This document shows, one piece after another, positions 10,615 through 22,400 of a stretch of DNA of 64,000 nucleotides. A program made the position numbers and the translations under genes. This DNA is from Flavobacterium sp. (GTDB taxonomy: Bacteria; Bacteroidota; Bacteroidia; Flavobacteriales; Flavobacteriaceae), in NCBI RefSeq assembly GCF_027484205.1, contig NZ_JAIXUB010000009.1:62001-126000 (forward strand). The letters run 5' to 3'. The notes beneath the pieces were generated by a model. The model was given only the letters and a program-made list of their open reading frames with translations. It was not told the origin of the DNA and ran no database searches. Position 1 is the stretch's first letter. Each line of letters starts with the position of its first letter.

Positions 10615-11157
10615 ATGCAGAAATTCATATATACTTCATTTGTTTTGTTTTTTGTTTTATTGTTATCAAGCAGTTTTATTGATAATAAAGGAAAACAAGA
10701 ACCAAAAAAACAGGAACCAAAAAAAATTGAAGTAAAAAAACAAGAAGTAAAAAAAGTTGAAGAAACTAAAAAAATTCTTGATACTGTTAAAGAGAAAACA
10801 GTTGCTAAAACCGAAATTAAAACAGATACTATTGTTGAATATAAAGGAAAGTTTAAACCTTATAAGAAAAACGCTCATGCTTCCTATTATGCTGACAGAT
10901 TCCATGGAAAAAGAACAGCTAGTGGAAAAATATTCAACATGAACGGATTAACCGCAGCTCACAAGAAACTGCCTTTTGGAACAAGAGTTAAAGTTATTAA
11001 TGAAGCAAATGGCAAAATGGTAGTGGTTGAAGTAATCGATCGCGGACCATTTGTTAAAGGTCGCGAAATTGATTTGTCTAAGAAGGCATTTATGGCTATT
11101 GCGGGAAATAAAAATTCTGGAAATGCAAAAGTTACTTTAGAAGTATTACAAAATTAA
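10615..11157 (+). CDS. septal ring lytic transglycosylase RlpA family protein
   Basis: DPBB domain [59 protein letters not shown]; Lys/Glu-rich N-terminal linker. Confidence 0.9.
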   Translation: MQKFIYTSFVLFFVLLLSSSFIDNKGKQEPKKQEPKKIEVKKQEVKKVEETKKILDTVKEKTVAKTEIKTDTIVEYKGKFKPYKKNAHASYYADRFHGKRTASGKIFNMNGLTAAHKKLPFGTRVKVINEANGKMVVVEVIDRGPFVKGREIDLSKKAFMAIAGNKNSGNAKVTLEVLQN

Positions 11158-11625
11158 TTACCAACTTTTAAAAGGATATCGGCTTAAATAAGCGTTGTAA
11201 TATCGTTCGTCATTCGTTACTTCATTTCCAAGCCAATTGGGTTTTAAAATTGCTTCATTTTCGTTTTCTAATTCGATTTCGGCTAAAATTAATCCATCGT
11301 TTTCTCCATGAAAAACATCAATTTCTATGGTATGACTTCCTGATTTTACCTCATATCTTGTTTTTTCAATAACTCCTTTTTCACACAATTTTAAAAGAGA
11401 TTTTGCCTCGTCTGCAGCTATTTCTTTTTCCCATTCAAAACGTGAAACACCACTTTCACTGCCAATTCCTTTGATTGTAATAAATCCTTTATCTCCTTTT
11501 ATTCTGATTCTTACGGTACGTTCGGGTTTTGAACTTAAATAACCTTGTGCAATTTCATTTTTAATGGAATATTCATTTAAAAAATCTAAAGAAGTAACTA
11601 AATATTTGCGTTCTATTTCTATCAT
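11158..11625 (-). CDS. CYTH domain-containing protein (triphosphate tunnel metalloenzyme superfamily)
   Basis: MIEIERKYLV, TVRIRIKGDKGFITIKG, EIDVFHGENDGLILAEIELENENE; start at the second M preferred. Confidence 0.88.
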   Translation of the reverse strand: MIEIERKYLVTSLDFLNEYSIKNEIAQGYLSSKPERTVRIRIKGDKGFITIKGIGSESGVSRFEWEKEIAADEAKSLLKLCEKGVIEKTRYEVKSGSHTIEIDVFHGENDGLILAEIELENENEAILKPNWLGNEVTNDERYYNAYLSRYPFKSW

Positions 11626-11713
11626 TTCGGAATTCAATTGATGTTAAATTTAGTACCAAGTTAAGAAAATTCTAACTTTGATATTGTATTTTTACAATAA
11701 TTATAAAGTTATT

Positions 11714-13738
11714 ATGAATTTACGCCACAAAATAAAATCTCAAATCACGTTAGAACAGTTATTTGAAAAAAATCTGACTCATGTTTTTAACGAATCTAGA
11801 AATGATTTGTATTTTCTTGTGGATTTAGTTCACCTTTTTCGTCCAAATAATCCAAAAGCGATTGAAACAGTTTCAATTTCAAAGTTGATTAATTTCTTAA
11901 AAGAAAATCCTTCTCAGAAAAACTTTTTCAATAATTATTTATCAGCTATTTTACAAAACAGAAAGTTTACCAATTTTTTATCTGATGCTGGAATTCTACA
12001 AAATACCGATTTTATATACGAGGTTAAAAAACGAATTTTTGCTAAAATATTACCTTTTCAACCTCAAGAAGATACTTTAGAATTTGTTTTAAACCAAGTT
12101 TTTTATCGCAGTTCAGATTCAGTTTGGGTAACTAAAATACCACAAGCAGAACTTAAAGAACTATTTGAACTTATTGATTTGTCTGATATTTATGTTACAA
12201 CAAATGAAAATACTCCTCTGTCAGAAATTATGAGTACAATGGGGTTGCTTTCGCAAAGAATGAGTGGTCATGCTATGGATAGCGAAGTTATTATGATGAC
12301 ACCAGAATATAGCAATCAAGAAAGTCCATTTGTTGCTTTAGAAAAAGAATTGTATACAATTTTTAATCAAATTAGAACTTCCGAAAAGCATTACATTACG
12401 ACAGATAACGAAAACTACAAACAAGCTTTAGTTCTCCATAGACAGTGCGATGAATACATTGACAAAGCTTTCGGCAACAGCTCGAAATTCGGGATATCCT
12501 TGCGTGTAAATCAAAGTTTACTCAAAATTAGACAGCAATTGTACCGATTGAAGATTTTACTACCTCTTTTAACAGTTAATAATCCTTCCGAAAAGATTGG
12601 TAATACTATTAATTTGGCTTTAAAATTAATTAAATACAATTGTCATAAAAATAATATCCGTCAATTAATAGGTGAAAGCACGCAATTAATTTCTTACGAA
12701 ATAACGCAGCATACAGCTAAAACAGGTGAACATTATATTACAGAATCGTCAAAAGAATATTTCTCTATGCTAAAAGCTTCTGTTGGTGGTGGAATTATTG
12801 TTGGATTACTTTGTATCATCAAATTACTATTTTCAAAAGTAGAAACTAGTGGCTTTGGTCATGCTTTTTTATACAGTTTGAATTATTCTTTTGGTTTCAT
12901 AGTAATCTATTTATTAGGATTTACCTTAGCCACAAAACAGCCTGCAATGACGGCTTCAACGATTACAACTGCTTTAGATTCTGGTATGAAAAAAATGACT
13001 AAAAACGAAAGCAAACACAGTTCTTTTGCTCATTTATTTGCAAGGTTGTTTCGCTCACAATTCATCGCTTTTGTTGGAAATGTTCTCATTGCTTTTCCAG
13101 TATCTTTATTGATTATTTGGCTTATTGATGTTACTTTTGATGTAAATATTGCTTTTGAAAAATCTAATAAAATTTTAACCGATTTAAATCCAGTTCAATC
13201 TGCGGCTATTTTTCATGCTGCTATTGCTGGTGTTTTTCTTTTCCTTTCCGGAATTATTTCAGGGAATGTTTCTAATAAAAGCAAGCACAATAATGTTTAT
13301 TATAGAATTCAGGAACATCCATTGTTAAAACTCAGTTTAGGGAAAGAACGGACCAAAAAAATTGCCAATTGGTTTGAGAAAAATTGGGCTGGAGTGGTTT
13401 CTAACGGTTGGTTTGGTGTTTTTCTAGGAAGTACAGCTTCTCTTGGATTGTTTTTTGGTTTAAATTTGGACATTCGACACATAACTTTTGCAAGCGGAAA
13501 TTTTGCTTTAGGATTGTATGGTCAGAATTTCTTTGTGGATGGATGGACTATTTTTTGGTCAATTTTCGGAATTGGAATTATAGGATTCATGAACTTTATT
13601 GTAAGTTTTTCTCTTTCTTTAGGATTAGCATTTCGTTCTAGAAATATTCCAATTTCTGAAATTTCACTATTGAACAAAGCAATTTGGAGTTATTTTAAAG
13701 AAAGGCCAATGGCTTTTTTCTTTCCTGTAAAAAAATAA
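11714..13738 (+). CDS. Gcr-family 'site-specific recombinase' (multi-TM protein)
   Basis: Resembles the SpecificRecomb family by N-terminal region, GHAMDSEVIMMTPEYSNQESPFVALEKELY and several C-terminal TM helices; ATG at 11714. Confidence 0.7.
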   Translation: MNLRHKIKSQITLEQLFEKNLTHVFNESRNDLYFLVDLVHLFRPNNPKAIETVSISKLINFLKENPSQKNFFNNYLSAILQNRKFTNFLSDAGILQNTDFIYEVKKRIFAKILPFQPQEDTLEFVLNQVFYRSSDSVWVTKIPQAELKELFELIDLSDIYVTTNENTPLSEIMSTMGLLSQRMSGHAMDSEVIMMTPEYSNQESPFVALEKELYTIFNQIRTSEKHYITTDNENYKQALVLHRQCDEYIDKAFGNSSKFGISLRVNQSLLKIRQQLYRLKILLPLLTVNNPSEKIGNTINLALKLIKYNCHKNNIRQLIGESTQLISYEITQHTAKTGEHYITESSKEYFSMLKASVGGGIIVGLLCIIKLLFSKVETSGFGHAFLYSLNYSFGFIVIYLLGFTLATKQPAMTASTITTALDSGMKKMTKNESKHSSFAHLFARLFRSQFIAFVGNVLIAFPVSLLIIWLIDVTFDVNIAFEKSNKILTDLNPVQSAAIFHAAIAGVFLFLSGIISGNVSNKSKHNNVYYRIQEHPLLKLSLGKERTKKIANWFEKNWAGVVSNGWFGVFLGSTASLGLFFGLNLDIRHITFASGNFALGLYGQNFFVDGWTIFWSIFGIGIIGFMNFIVSFSLSLGLAFRSRNIPISEISLLNKAIWSYFKERPMAFFFPVKK

Positions 13739-13742
13739 AGTA

Positions 13743-14825
13743 ATGGAACAAGAAGTTAAATATCGAAAAATAATTCACGTCGATATGGACGCTTTTTACG
13801 CTTCTGTGGAACAAATGGATAATCCTGAATTGAAAGGAAAACCATTAGCTGTTGGCGGAAGTGAGGTTCGAGGCGTGGTTTCTGCAGCAAGTTACGAAGC
13901 TAGAAAATTTGGTGTAAGAAGCGCCATGAGTGGCATTCAAGCCAAGAGAAATTGTCCCGATATTATTTTTGTTCGACCAAGATTTGACCGCTATAAAGAG
14001 ATTTCTAATAAAATAAGAAAGATTTTTCACGATTACACCGATTTGGTTGAACCACTTTCGTTAGACGAAGCCTATTTAGACGTTACTCAAAATAAAAAAG
14101 GAAATCCGAGTGCCACTTTAATAGCTCAAGAAATTAGAAAACGAATTTTTGAAGAAGTTGGATTAACAGCTTCGGCAGGAATTTCAGTAAATAAATTTGT
14201 TGCCAAAATTGCAAGTGATTATAACAAACCTAACGGTCAAAAAACTGTAAATCCTGATGAAGTTGAAGATTTTTTAGAGAAATTAGACATTAAAAAATTC
14301 TATGGAATAGGAAAAGTAACTACCGAAAAAATGTACCATCACGGAATTTTTACAGGAAAGGATTTGAAATCTAAAACCAAAGAATATTTAGAACAGCATT
14401 TCGGAAAAAGTGGTGGGTTTTACTACAATATCGTTCGCGGAATTCACAATAGTGAAGTCAAACCTAATAGGATTTCTAAATCGGTTGCAGCCGAACATAC
14501 TTTTAATGAGAACCTGACTTCAGAAATATTCATGTTAGAACGTTTAGAACGCATTGCGGCCGAATTAGAGAAGCGTTTAAAGAAATATAACATTTCTGGT
14601 AAAACAGTTACATTAAAGATTAAATACAGCGATTTTACTACCCAAACAAGAAGTAAAACCTTACCTTATTTCATTTCAGATAAAGGTTTGTTGTTTGAAA
14701 CAGCAAAAGAATTACTTTATCAAGAACGAATGAAAGATTCAGTTCGATTACTCGGAATTTCGCTTAATAATTTGAATACAGAAATAAAGAAAACTGTAGT
14801 TGTTCAACTGCGTTTTGAGTTTTAA
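13743..14825 (+). CDS. dinB: DNA polymerase IV
   Basis: IIHVDMDAFYASVEQMDNPELKGKPLAVGG, SLDEAYLDVT, TASAGISVNKFVAKIASDYNKPNG. Confidence 0.96.
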   Translation: MEQEVKYRKIIHVDMDAFYASVEQMDNPELKGKPLAVGGSEVRGVVSAASYEARKFGVRSAMSGIQAKRNCPDIIFVRPRFDRYKEISNKIRKIFHDYTDLVEPLSLDEAYLDVTQNKKGNPSATLIAQEIRKRIFEEVGLTASAGISVNKFVAKIASDYNKPNGQKTVNPDEVEDFLEKLDIKKFYGIGKVTTEKMYHHGIFTGKDLKSKTKEYLEQHFGKSGGFYYNIVRGIHNSEVKPNRISKSVAAEHTFNENLTSEIFMLERLERIAAELEKRLKKYNISGKTVTLKIKYSDFTTQTRSKTLPYFISDKGLLFETAKELLYQERMKDSVRLLGISLNNLNTEIKKTVVVQLRFEF

Positions 14826-14909
14826 AAAAGATTGAACAAAAGTTAATCTTTAAATTAAAGTGTTTGGTTTTAAAAAATCATTTTAGATTTGTCCCAAATT
14901 GATTAAAAA

Positions 14910-15425
14910 ATGAAACTTTCAAATTACGAAAATGCAGTTGCAAAGCATTACAAGAGTTTGTCTTTGTCTACTTTTCCGTTAACCTGTTGGGATTTTTATT
15001 CTAAAAGTTTCGACAAATTTAGACTAACGCTTTCTGATGCTAATTTATTAAATAGAATTGTGAAAGATAACAAATGGAACACCACTTGGGATTACAAAGA
15101 AGAATTAACAAGCGATACTGTAATTGTAGTTACTGATGCGCAATTGTCAATAGTTTTTGCTTCCAAAAATATGGTAGAAATGAATGGCTATACTCCAAAT
15201 GAAGTCATTGGGAATTCACCAAAAATGTTTCAAGGTAAACTTACCAATGATAAAATATCCAAAGAAATTAGTGAAGCAGTAAAAGCAAAGCAACCTTTTG
15301 ATAAAGTTATTTTAAACTATTGCAAAGATGGAGCTTTATATAAATGTCACATCAAAGGATTCCCTGTTTTTGATACTAAAGGTAAACTTATTAATTTCAT
15401 AGCTTTTGAAAAAATTGCTGCTTAG
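14910..15425 (+). CDS. PAS domain-containing protein
   Basis: VVTDAQLSIVFASKNMVEMNGYTPNEVIGNSPKMFQG...YKCHIKGFPVFDTKGKLINFIAFEK. Confidence 0.85.
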   Translation: MKLSNYENAVAKHYKSLSLSTFPLTCWDFYSKSFDKFRLTLSDANLLNRIVKDNKWNTTWDYKEELTSDTVIVVTDAQLSIVFASKNMVEMNGYTPNEVIGNSPKMFQGKLTNDKISKEISEAVKAKQPFDKVILNYCKDGALYKCHIKGFPVFDTKGKLINFIAFEKIAA

Positions 15426-15443
15426 GTTGTAAAAGATACATAT

Positions 15444-15476
15444 AAAAAAAGCGTTCAATTTTTGAACGCTTTTTTT
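15444..15476. terminator. bidirectional Rho-independent terminator
   Basis: AAAAAAAGCGTTCAATTTTTGAACGCTTTTTTT between convergent genes. Confidence 0.85.
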
Positions 15477-15492
15477 ATGTGTAAAATGATGA

Positions 15493-16248
15493 TTAATCTC
15501 TACTTGATAATTTTGATAACAATCTCAAGAATTCAATGTATAACCAAACTAAAGTTACCATTAATCCCATTGCACCATACCATTCCATGAATTTTGGCAT
15601 TCTTTGATGTGCTCCTTTTTCTATTTGATCAAAATCTAGAAATAGGTTTAAAGCTGCAATAACAATTACAAAAACACTAATTCCAATGCTCATCATGGAA
15701 TTTCCATAATGTACAGGTTGAAAACTAGTAAACATTGATAACAACCATGATACTAAATAATAAACTCCAATAGCTAAAGTAGCTGCAATTACTACTGATT
15801 TGAATTTTTCAGTAACTTTTACAATGTTGTATTTGTATAGTGCAAAACAAACTAAGAAAGTAACAAATGTTCCACCAACGGCTTGTATTACTAATCCTGG
15901 GTAACTTGCTTCAAAGAAAGCAGAAATCCCTCCAATAAATAGACCTTCAAATAAAGCATAAGCTGGAGCTAAATAAGTAGAAAGTTGCGGTTTAAATGAT
16001 GAAACTACAACTAAAATCAAACCAACGATAGCGCCACCAATAGTCAAAACAATTGGATTATAACCGTTAAAAGCTAAAGTCCATGTGATGAAAGCAGTTG
16101 CAACTAACAGCATCAATAAAATAAAACTTTTATTAATTGTTCCTGAAACCGTCATTGTTTCGTTATAATCTATAACACTAACGTTGTCATTTGCAGCTGA
16201 AGTGTTAGAGAATGTTTTTGTCTTAAAAAACGGGTTTTTTGATTCCAT
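15493..16248 (-). CDS. Bax inhibitor-1/YccA family protein
   Basis: 7-TM protein; ALNLFLDFDQIEKGAHQRMPKFMEWYGAMGLMVTLVWLYIEFLRLL. Confidence 0.92.
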   Translation of the reverse strand: MESKNPFFKTKTFSNTSAANDNVSVIDYNETMTVSGTINKSFILLMLLVATAFITWTLAFNGYNPIVLTIGGAIVGLILVVVSSFKPQLSTYLAPAYALFEGLFIGGISAFFEASYPGLVIQAVGGTFVTFLVCFALYKYNIVKVTEKFKSVVIAATLAIGVYYLVSWLLSMFTSFQPVHYGNSMMSIGISVFVIVIAALNLFLDFDQIEKGAHQRMPKFMEWYGAMGLMVTLVWLYIEFLRLLSKLSSRD

Positions 16249-16296
16249 AATTAATCTAATTTAGTTGTTCAAATATACTTTTTCTTTTGAAATGTA

Positions 16297-16340
16297 AAAA
16301 GGATTATCAAAATATTTAACTATTTCAATAATCCTTTGGA
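16297..16340 (-). terminator. candidate terminator for the giant beta-helix gene
   Basis: Minus strand AAAGGATTAT ... ATAATCCTTTTTA, nested pairing followed by a short T run. Confidence 0.5.
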
Positions 16341-16465
16341 AATTTTTAGTAATAAAATTTTATCACAAAAAACCATTATTTTTTTATCATAATTCTTATT
16401 TAATACATAATTATTTTTTAATTCAGGTTTAGACCTTGCATAAGTATTTTTATTGTAAACTGTAA

Positions 16466-19400
16466 TTAGGGAATAACTTTTTTATAAACCACTTCTTTGT
16501 TTAGAGTTGTTATTCTAAAGAGCAACATTTCATGCAACATTCCACTAGTTAAGCGTAATTCAGTATTTTGAACATTTTTTTTGTCAATTAATAATTTACC
16601 AGATGTATCATATACTTGTACTTGATCAATTACAATATTTCCAGCATTAATAACAATATCGTGATACTGTTTGTAGATTACAATATTTTCTGAATTATTT
16701 ATTGGTTGAACTTTAGATAAGGAGTTTTTATAGACAATTTCAAATCGAGAATTAAAAGTACCTGCTTGAGTTACAAAATTATAATTAGACTTGCTTAAAT
16801 TGTGAATAGTATTTGTTAAGTTATCTTTTAGATAAATAGTTTGATTTGTGTTTAAAAAATATCCATCAACATTGTTAATTGAAATTGCGTAATTACCAGC
16901 ATTAGCTGACTTAAATCCTAAAGGAACAACATCATTTACATCAAGCGGAAAAGGTCTGGCTTGTATAGAGTATAGTTCATTATTTATTAATGAAGTTAGA
17001 GAAGTTGGACTTTCTTCAAAAAGCTTTCCATCTAAAGATGAATCAAAACCATTAGTAGCTTTTGGCATATATGCAATCATCGTTTGACAAAAAATTTCAG
17101 AAGTGGAACTTGTTAAATTCAACCAAATTCTATTTCTATTTAATGTATTCGTTTTGAAAAATTGATCAGCAGAATTTGAAATCCTCATGGAATTATTAAA
17201 AGACAATTGAGATGAAGTTGATTTAGCTATAAAGCCTTGTCCAATTTGAATAATTCCATTAGGTACTAAGTTTAATGGATCACCAATATTAGAGCTTGTC
17301 CCAACACCTCCAGCTAGAGTATAAGTTGCATAGGATGTTGAAGCTGAACTATTTGATTTTCTCCAAAAATAAAGTGCTTCTGTTAAATTATTAGACAGTA
17401 TAAAATCATCAGCGTTAATAGGTGAAGGATAAGGATTTCCAACAGCATTATAGGTGTTAGTATCTACAGCAACATTAACATCACCATTATTTAGTACACC
17501 ACTAAAAATTCCAGTCCAAACAGTAGGAACTAATGGATGATTATTGGGAACTCTAATTAAATATCCACTACCAATACTAAAATTTGTTGTAGATGGAGAA
17601 GCAACTACAGTGTATAAGTCACTAGCAGAATTGTAAGTATAAAATCGATTAGAAAGTGTTTGTGCAGAGAAAGATTGCAGTTGTTGTCCACTAACTGGTG
17701 ATGCCCATAATGTATAATCCAAACGCATTAAAGGATTACTATTTCTTTTGACAGAAACAATACCTGAGTTAACAGTATTAGAATTTTGGATTAAATTGGC
17801 ATTATTGTTAAAGGTTAGATTGCTGCCAGTTTCCACAAAAACTCCTCCATTGAGTGTAATTGTATCACCAGATTGAATGACAACTGTTGCATTATTAGTA
17901 ACTGTTAAATTACATGCGCTAAAACTTCCAGATTGTGAATAATTTCCAGTAAAAACAACTGAAGTAAATCCGTTTGGAAAACCATTACTCCATGAGTTTC
18001 CATCCCATATTGTTGAAAGAACGTTTAGAGTAACAATTGGTGAACTTACAGATGGACAAACACCGTTAGCAACTATAGCTCTAAAATATCTAGTTACAGT
18101 TAAATTTCCAATAAAGGAACCTAAAAGAACTGATGTTGTTTCTCCAGAGATATCTGTAAAATTTATACCATCGTTCGAAGATTGCCATTGAATTGAGCCA
18201 GTGCTTCCTGTTAAAGAAATGTCACTGGGTGTTGTCCCAGAACAAACCAATTGATCTGATGAAATTGTACCCACAACAGGAATTGGGGTTACCGTGAATG
18301 TTGTTGGAGAATTTGCTGTTCCTGAACTTGTTGTAACAGTTATAAGTCCTGATGTTAATCCAGTTGGTGCGCTCACGATTATTGTATTGGGTAAAATTGA
18401 GATAATTGTTGCTGATATCCCGTTAAATTTTACACTGACTGCTCCATTGTTTAAATTAAATCCAGTTATTGTTACTATCTCTGTTCCAGAGGCGCAATAA
18501 TTTGTAGGATTGAAAGCAGTAATTACTGGGATTAAATCGAATTCATCAGCTCCAATATCTGGAGATGTAGTATCTCGTGTATTTCCGTCATAATCGTCGG
18601 TATATCCTGCAATTGAAACACCTCCAGCATTTAATGAGTTAGGGACAGAACTATTGATATGTAGAAATTGAGAGGAGTTTCCATTAGTACTGATAAATGT
18701 AGTATTTTCAGAAACAGATAAACCGTCTCGAGTTACCATTCTAGTTTTATATGCAGCTAAAGTATTATCTGTATTAGTTCCGTCTGTATATATTGAAGTT
18801 CCAAAGAATGAGTTATTATTAGATGATGTGGAATAAGATGTTAACGTTGTAGATGACCTTCTGTAGGCAACCGCTAAGGCTGAACCGTTAGGTGTAGATC
18901 TATTTATAAATATATTATTTCGTAATGTAGTTGTAACTGCAGTGTTTACAAATATTGAGGAACATCCAAAAACAGCACCACTGCTTATTGCATCTAATAA
19001 TACCGTGTTGTAATAAACATTTACACTACTACCTGCGCTTATGTTTATTCCTGTTATTGGGTTTGTAGCGTTTGACAAATTGGCATTTAAATTTCCTATT
19101 AAATTATTATAAATATAAGTAGTACTGGCAGTTCCAGAACTTAAAATTCCAGAAACATTAGGATTTGTAGCGGTACTTGTTAGATTATAAATTTTATTTT
19201 TAAAAATATTTGCACTTCCAGTGGATGTTTTGTTTATTCCAATAACTGTAGGATTTATGCCACCATCGCTGTTAATGTTATTAACATTATTTCCAGATAG
19301 GGTTACAGTTGTACCAGTATTATTTCTTATTCCATACAAATTACTTCCTCCAGTTCCATTTAACATAGAAACGATATTATTTGTAATTATTTTTACGCCT

Positions 19401-22400
19401 GTTGATGTTGCTAAATATATACCGTAAATGTTACCAATTGTTGTCGAATTACAATTTAAATTATTGATATTATTATTTGAAATTGTTTCATTTATACCAG
19501 CTGAAGTGCTATATATACCATAAAGATTTCCTGCAACATTTCTGTTAAATGCTGTAATTGTATTACCAATAACATTTAAAGTAGATGCAGCACCCCAATT
19601 AACTCCTGATAATATTCCAGTTGAAGTTGATAAAGTAAAGTTTTGTAATGTATTTGAATTAATAGATATTGCGTTTGAAGATGTTCCCGTTGCATTAATT
19701 ATGCCTACTAAATTACCCGTTGACGAGTCTAAAGATATGTTTGAAATAGTGTTCGAATTTATGGCACACAAATTAGTAGCAGTTGAGGAGGCTTGAAAAT
19801 AAATCCCTGTAAAATTTCCAGCAACACTACTGCCTAAATATGTTGAAGTTCCTGTTGAAGTATTGTTATTATAGCCTATAGTATTTCCTGTTATTTGCGT
19901 ATTGTTTCCATATGTAGAGTTTGCAAAATAAATACCATATACTGTTGCTGCTGATGTAAAAGTTTGTGTTGTAGTTTGATAGATTTTATTGGAGTTAATA
20001 TTCCAATCCGTATTACCTGTTATAGCATAAATTGCAGCTGCTCCTGAGCTTAAAAAATAATCATACAAATTACAATTAGAGATGGTAATTCCGCTATTGG
20101 CAATAGTAGATGAGGATGTAGATCCGCTACTGTATATTAGTCGTGAAGGTAAATTTATTCCTGATGGGCCAATAGAACAGTAAGAAATAGTGTTGTTGTC
20201 ATTTCCTGTCGTTATTCCATTTCCAAAATGAATTACTCCTCCGGCAGTACTAAGAGTCGCAGTCATTGAACCCAGAATGGTACAATTAGTAATAGTGTTA
20301 TTGCTGGCATCTGCCGTAAAAAAGACTGTTGAAGTTCCTGAGGTTGACGATGAAGTAGTGTTTGAAAGAGTTAATGAAAAATTTGAATCATTTATTCCGT
20401 CAATAATAACATTATCTGCGCCATTGAATCTAATTAATGGATTCCCAGCTGTTATTGCTCCCGTTATTATTCTGTTTCCAATAGGTCTGATTGTTAAAGA
20501 GTTCCATAAACCTTGATTTAATGTTGCAGAAAAATTCCCTTCGTTTGTGTCTCCTCTAACTGTTATTATAATATCTGAACTTGTTTGTGATCCACCATTT
20601 ATTGCTATAAAAGCACTTCCTAAAGTAGTGTAAGAACCGTTTCCATATAAAGCGCCACTTACAATTACAGCACTTCTGTATTGTATACCTTCATTTTCGT
20701 ATGCACCGATATCGGGTGCAGTTCCTGTTCCTATATAGCCAGAACCACCTTGACGAATAGTTCCTACAAAATCATCTGGTATTGTTGAAATGATTGTTCC
20801 AGAACTCTCTATAAATGTAGGAAAAGAAGCATCAGGTTTAAGAAAATTACTATTACTACCAACAATACTTAAAAAAGTTATGTTTTCTGAAACAGAATTT
20901 ATTTCTCTTGGGCCAACTTTTGATTGAAATGAGGCTAAAGTTTGACAGTTATTTGTATTGTCAAAATATATTAGATTTGAAGCATTAGGAGTTCCAGCAT
21001 AGAATAAATTAGAATTTGAGGTTAAATCATAATTGGTAAATGCAGTATTGTTTCTATAATAAGCCATTGTTTTACCAGTTCCTTTAGCTGTAGATGTATT
21101 AATAAATATATTGTTTTTCAAAAGTAGTTTCGCACTAGTTGACGTTGCATTTGTAGCATGATAAAGTGCTTCAGTACCAAAATTAGTACCTGTTGAGGTT
21201 GTATTTATATATATTGTATTATGATACAAATTATACGAAGCATTTGCTGTAGATGAATTTACTGAAATACCTCTAATTGCATGTAGACTGGAAGAGGATT
21301 GAGCTTTCAAATCACTAATTAAATTATTGGAAGCTGTAACTGAAGTTGCTCCAGTAATGGATATTCCATTAACTACTCCTCCATTAATAGTACCATTTTG
21401 AGATAAATTGTAAATTTTGTTTTTTGATATTGAAATCAAAGTGCCACCACTGATTAATAATCCATTAATTGTAGGTCCAGTTGTTCCAGTGGATGAAATT
21501 GCAAAAATTGTATTTTGAGACACCAAATGATTACCTGCGCCACCTGATATTTGAACCCCTGAAATCGTAGCAGTTGCACCAGAGGACGAAAGTGTGTTAA
21601 TTGTATTTTGACTAAAATTTATTAAGTTACTTGAGTTTGAGTTAGCTATGCCTATTACATTTGCCCCAACAATAGATGAGTTTAGTCCAGTAATAGTGTT
21701 AGAATTTATTGTAAATAAACTGGAGTTTCCGGTAGAACCAATAATAACTCCTGTTATTGCCGCTTGCCCTGCTAAGTTGGATATAGTATTATTACTTACA
21801 CTTGATGTTGAACCAAATCCGTTCAGTGACATTGCAGTAATTGCACCTGATACAGAGCTCAAATTATTAAAAACATTTCCAGTAATTGTTTTTGAAGTTA
21901 GTCCTAAATCTCTTTGATTCCAACCTGATAAAATTGTGGTTCCTATTACTGATATGTTGGAAAAATTATTGTTATTATTCACAATTGTTGCGGTAGAATT
22001 TGAAGTAGCTGCACTTAAAAAGATGGTAACTGTACCACCAGAACCATTCTTTAAAAAACTTCCAACAATTGAATTATTTGATACTATTTGTGAACCTAAG
22101 TTTGGTAATGCAACACTATTTGATATAAAAGTAATATTGCCAGTTGTGGCTATACTCAAATTAGTAAACGAATTATTACTTATGTTTTGTGATTTAGTTG
22201 CAAAAGTATTTGAAATGAAGTTGTAAACCGAACTTGATAGAACTAAATTTGAAATTCCTCTAATGTCATTACCTTGAATATTTAAGGACGTTAAGGATGT
22301 TCCACTAGTGTTGTAAATGCCAAAAAATGTGCTAGTTGAAGCTGCAGTATAATTTGCTAATTCAGCAGTGGAGTCTCCAAGTTTATTTGAATTTATTGTT

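Noticed and set aside
10666-10942. Alternative-frame ORFs (10666..10905 - and 10757..10942 +) within the RlpA-like gene
   Set aside because: Phe-rich or Lys/Leu-rich by-products of the A-tract linker.
11714-13738. Gcr 'recombinase' as evidence of a mobile element
   Set aside because: No terminal repeats, cargo or integrase motifs; flanking genes are ordinary chromosomal genes.
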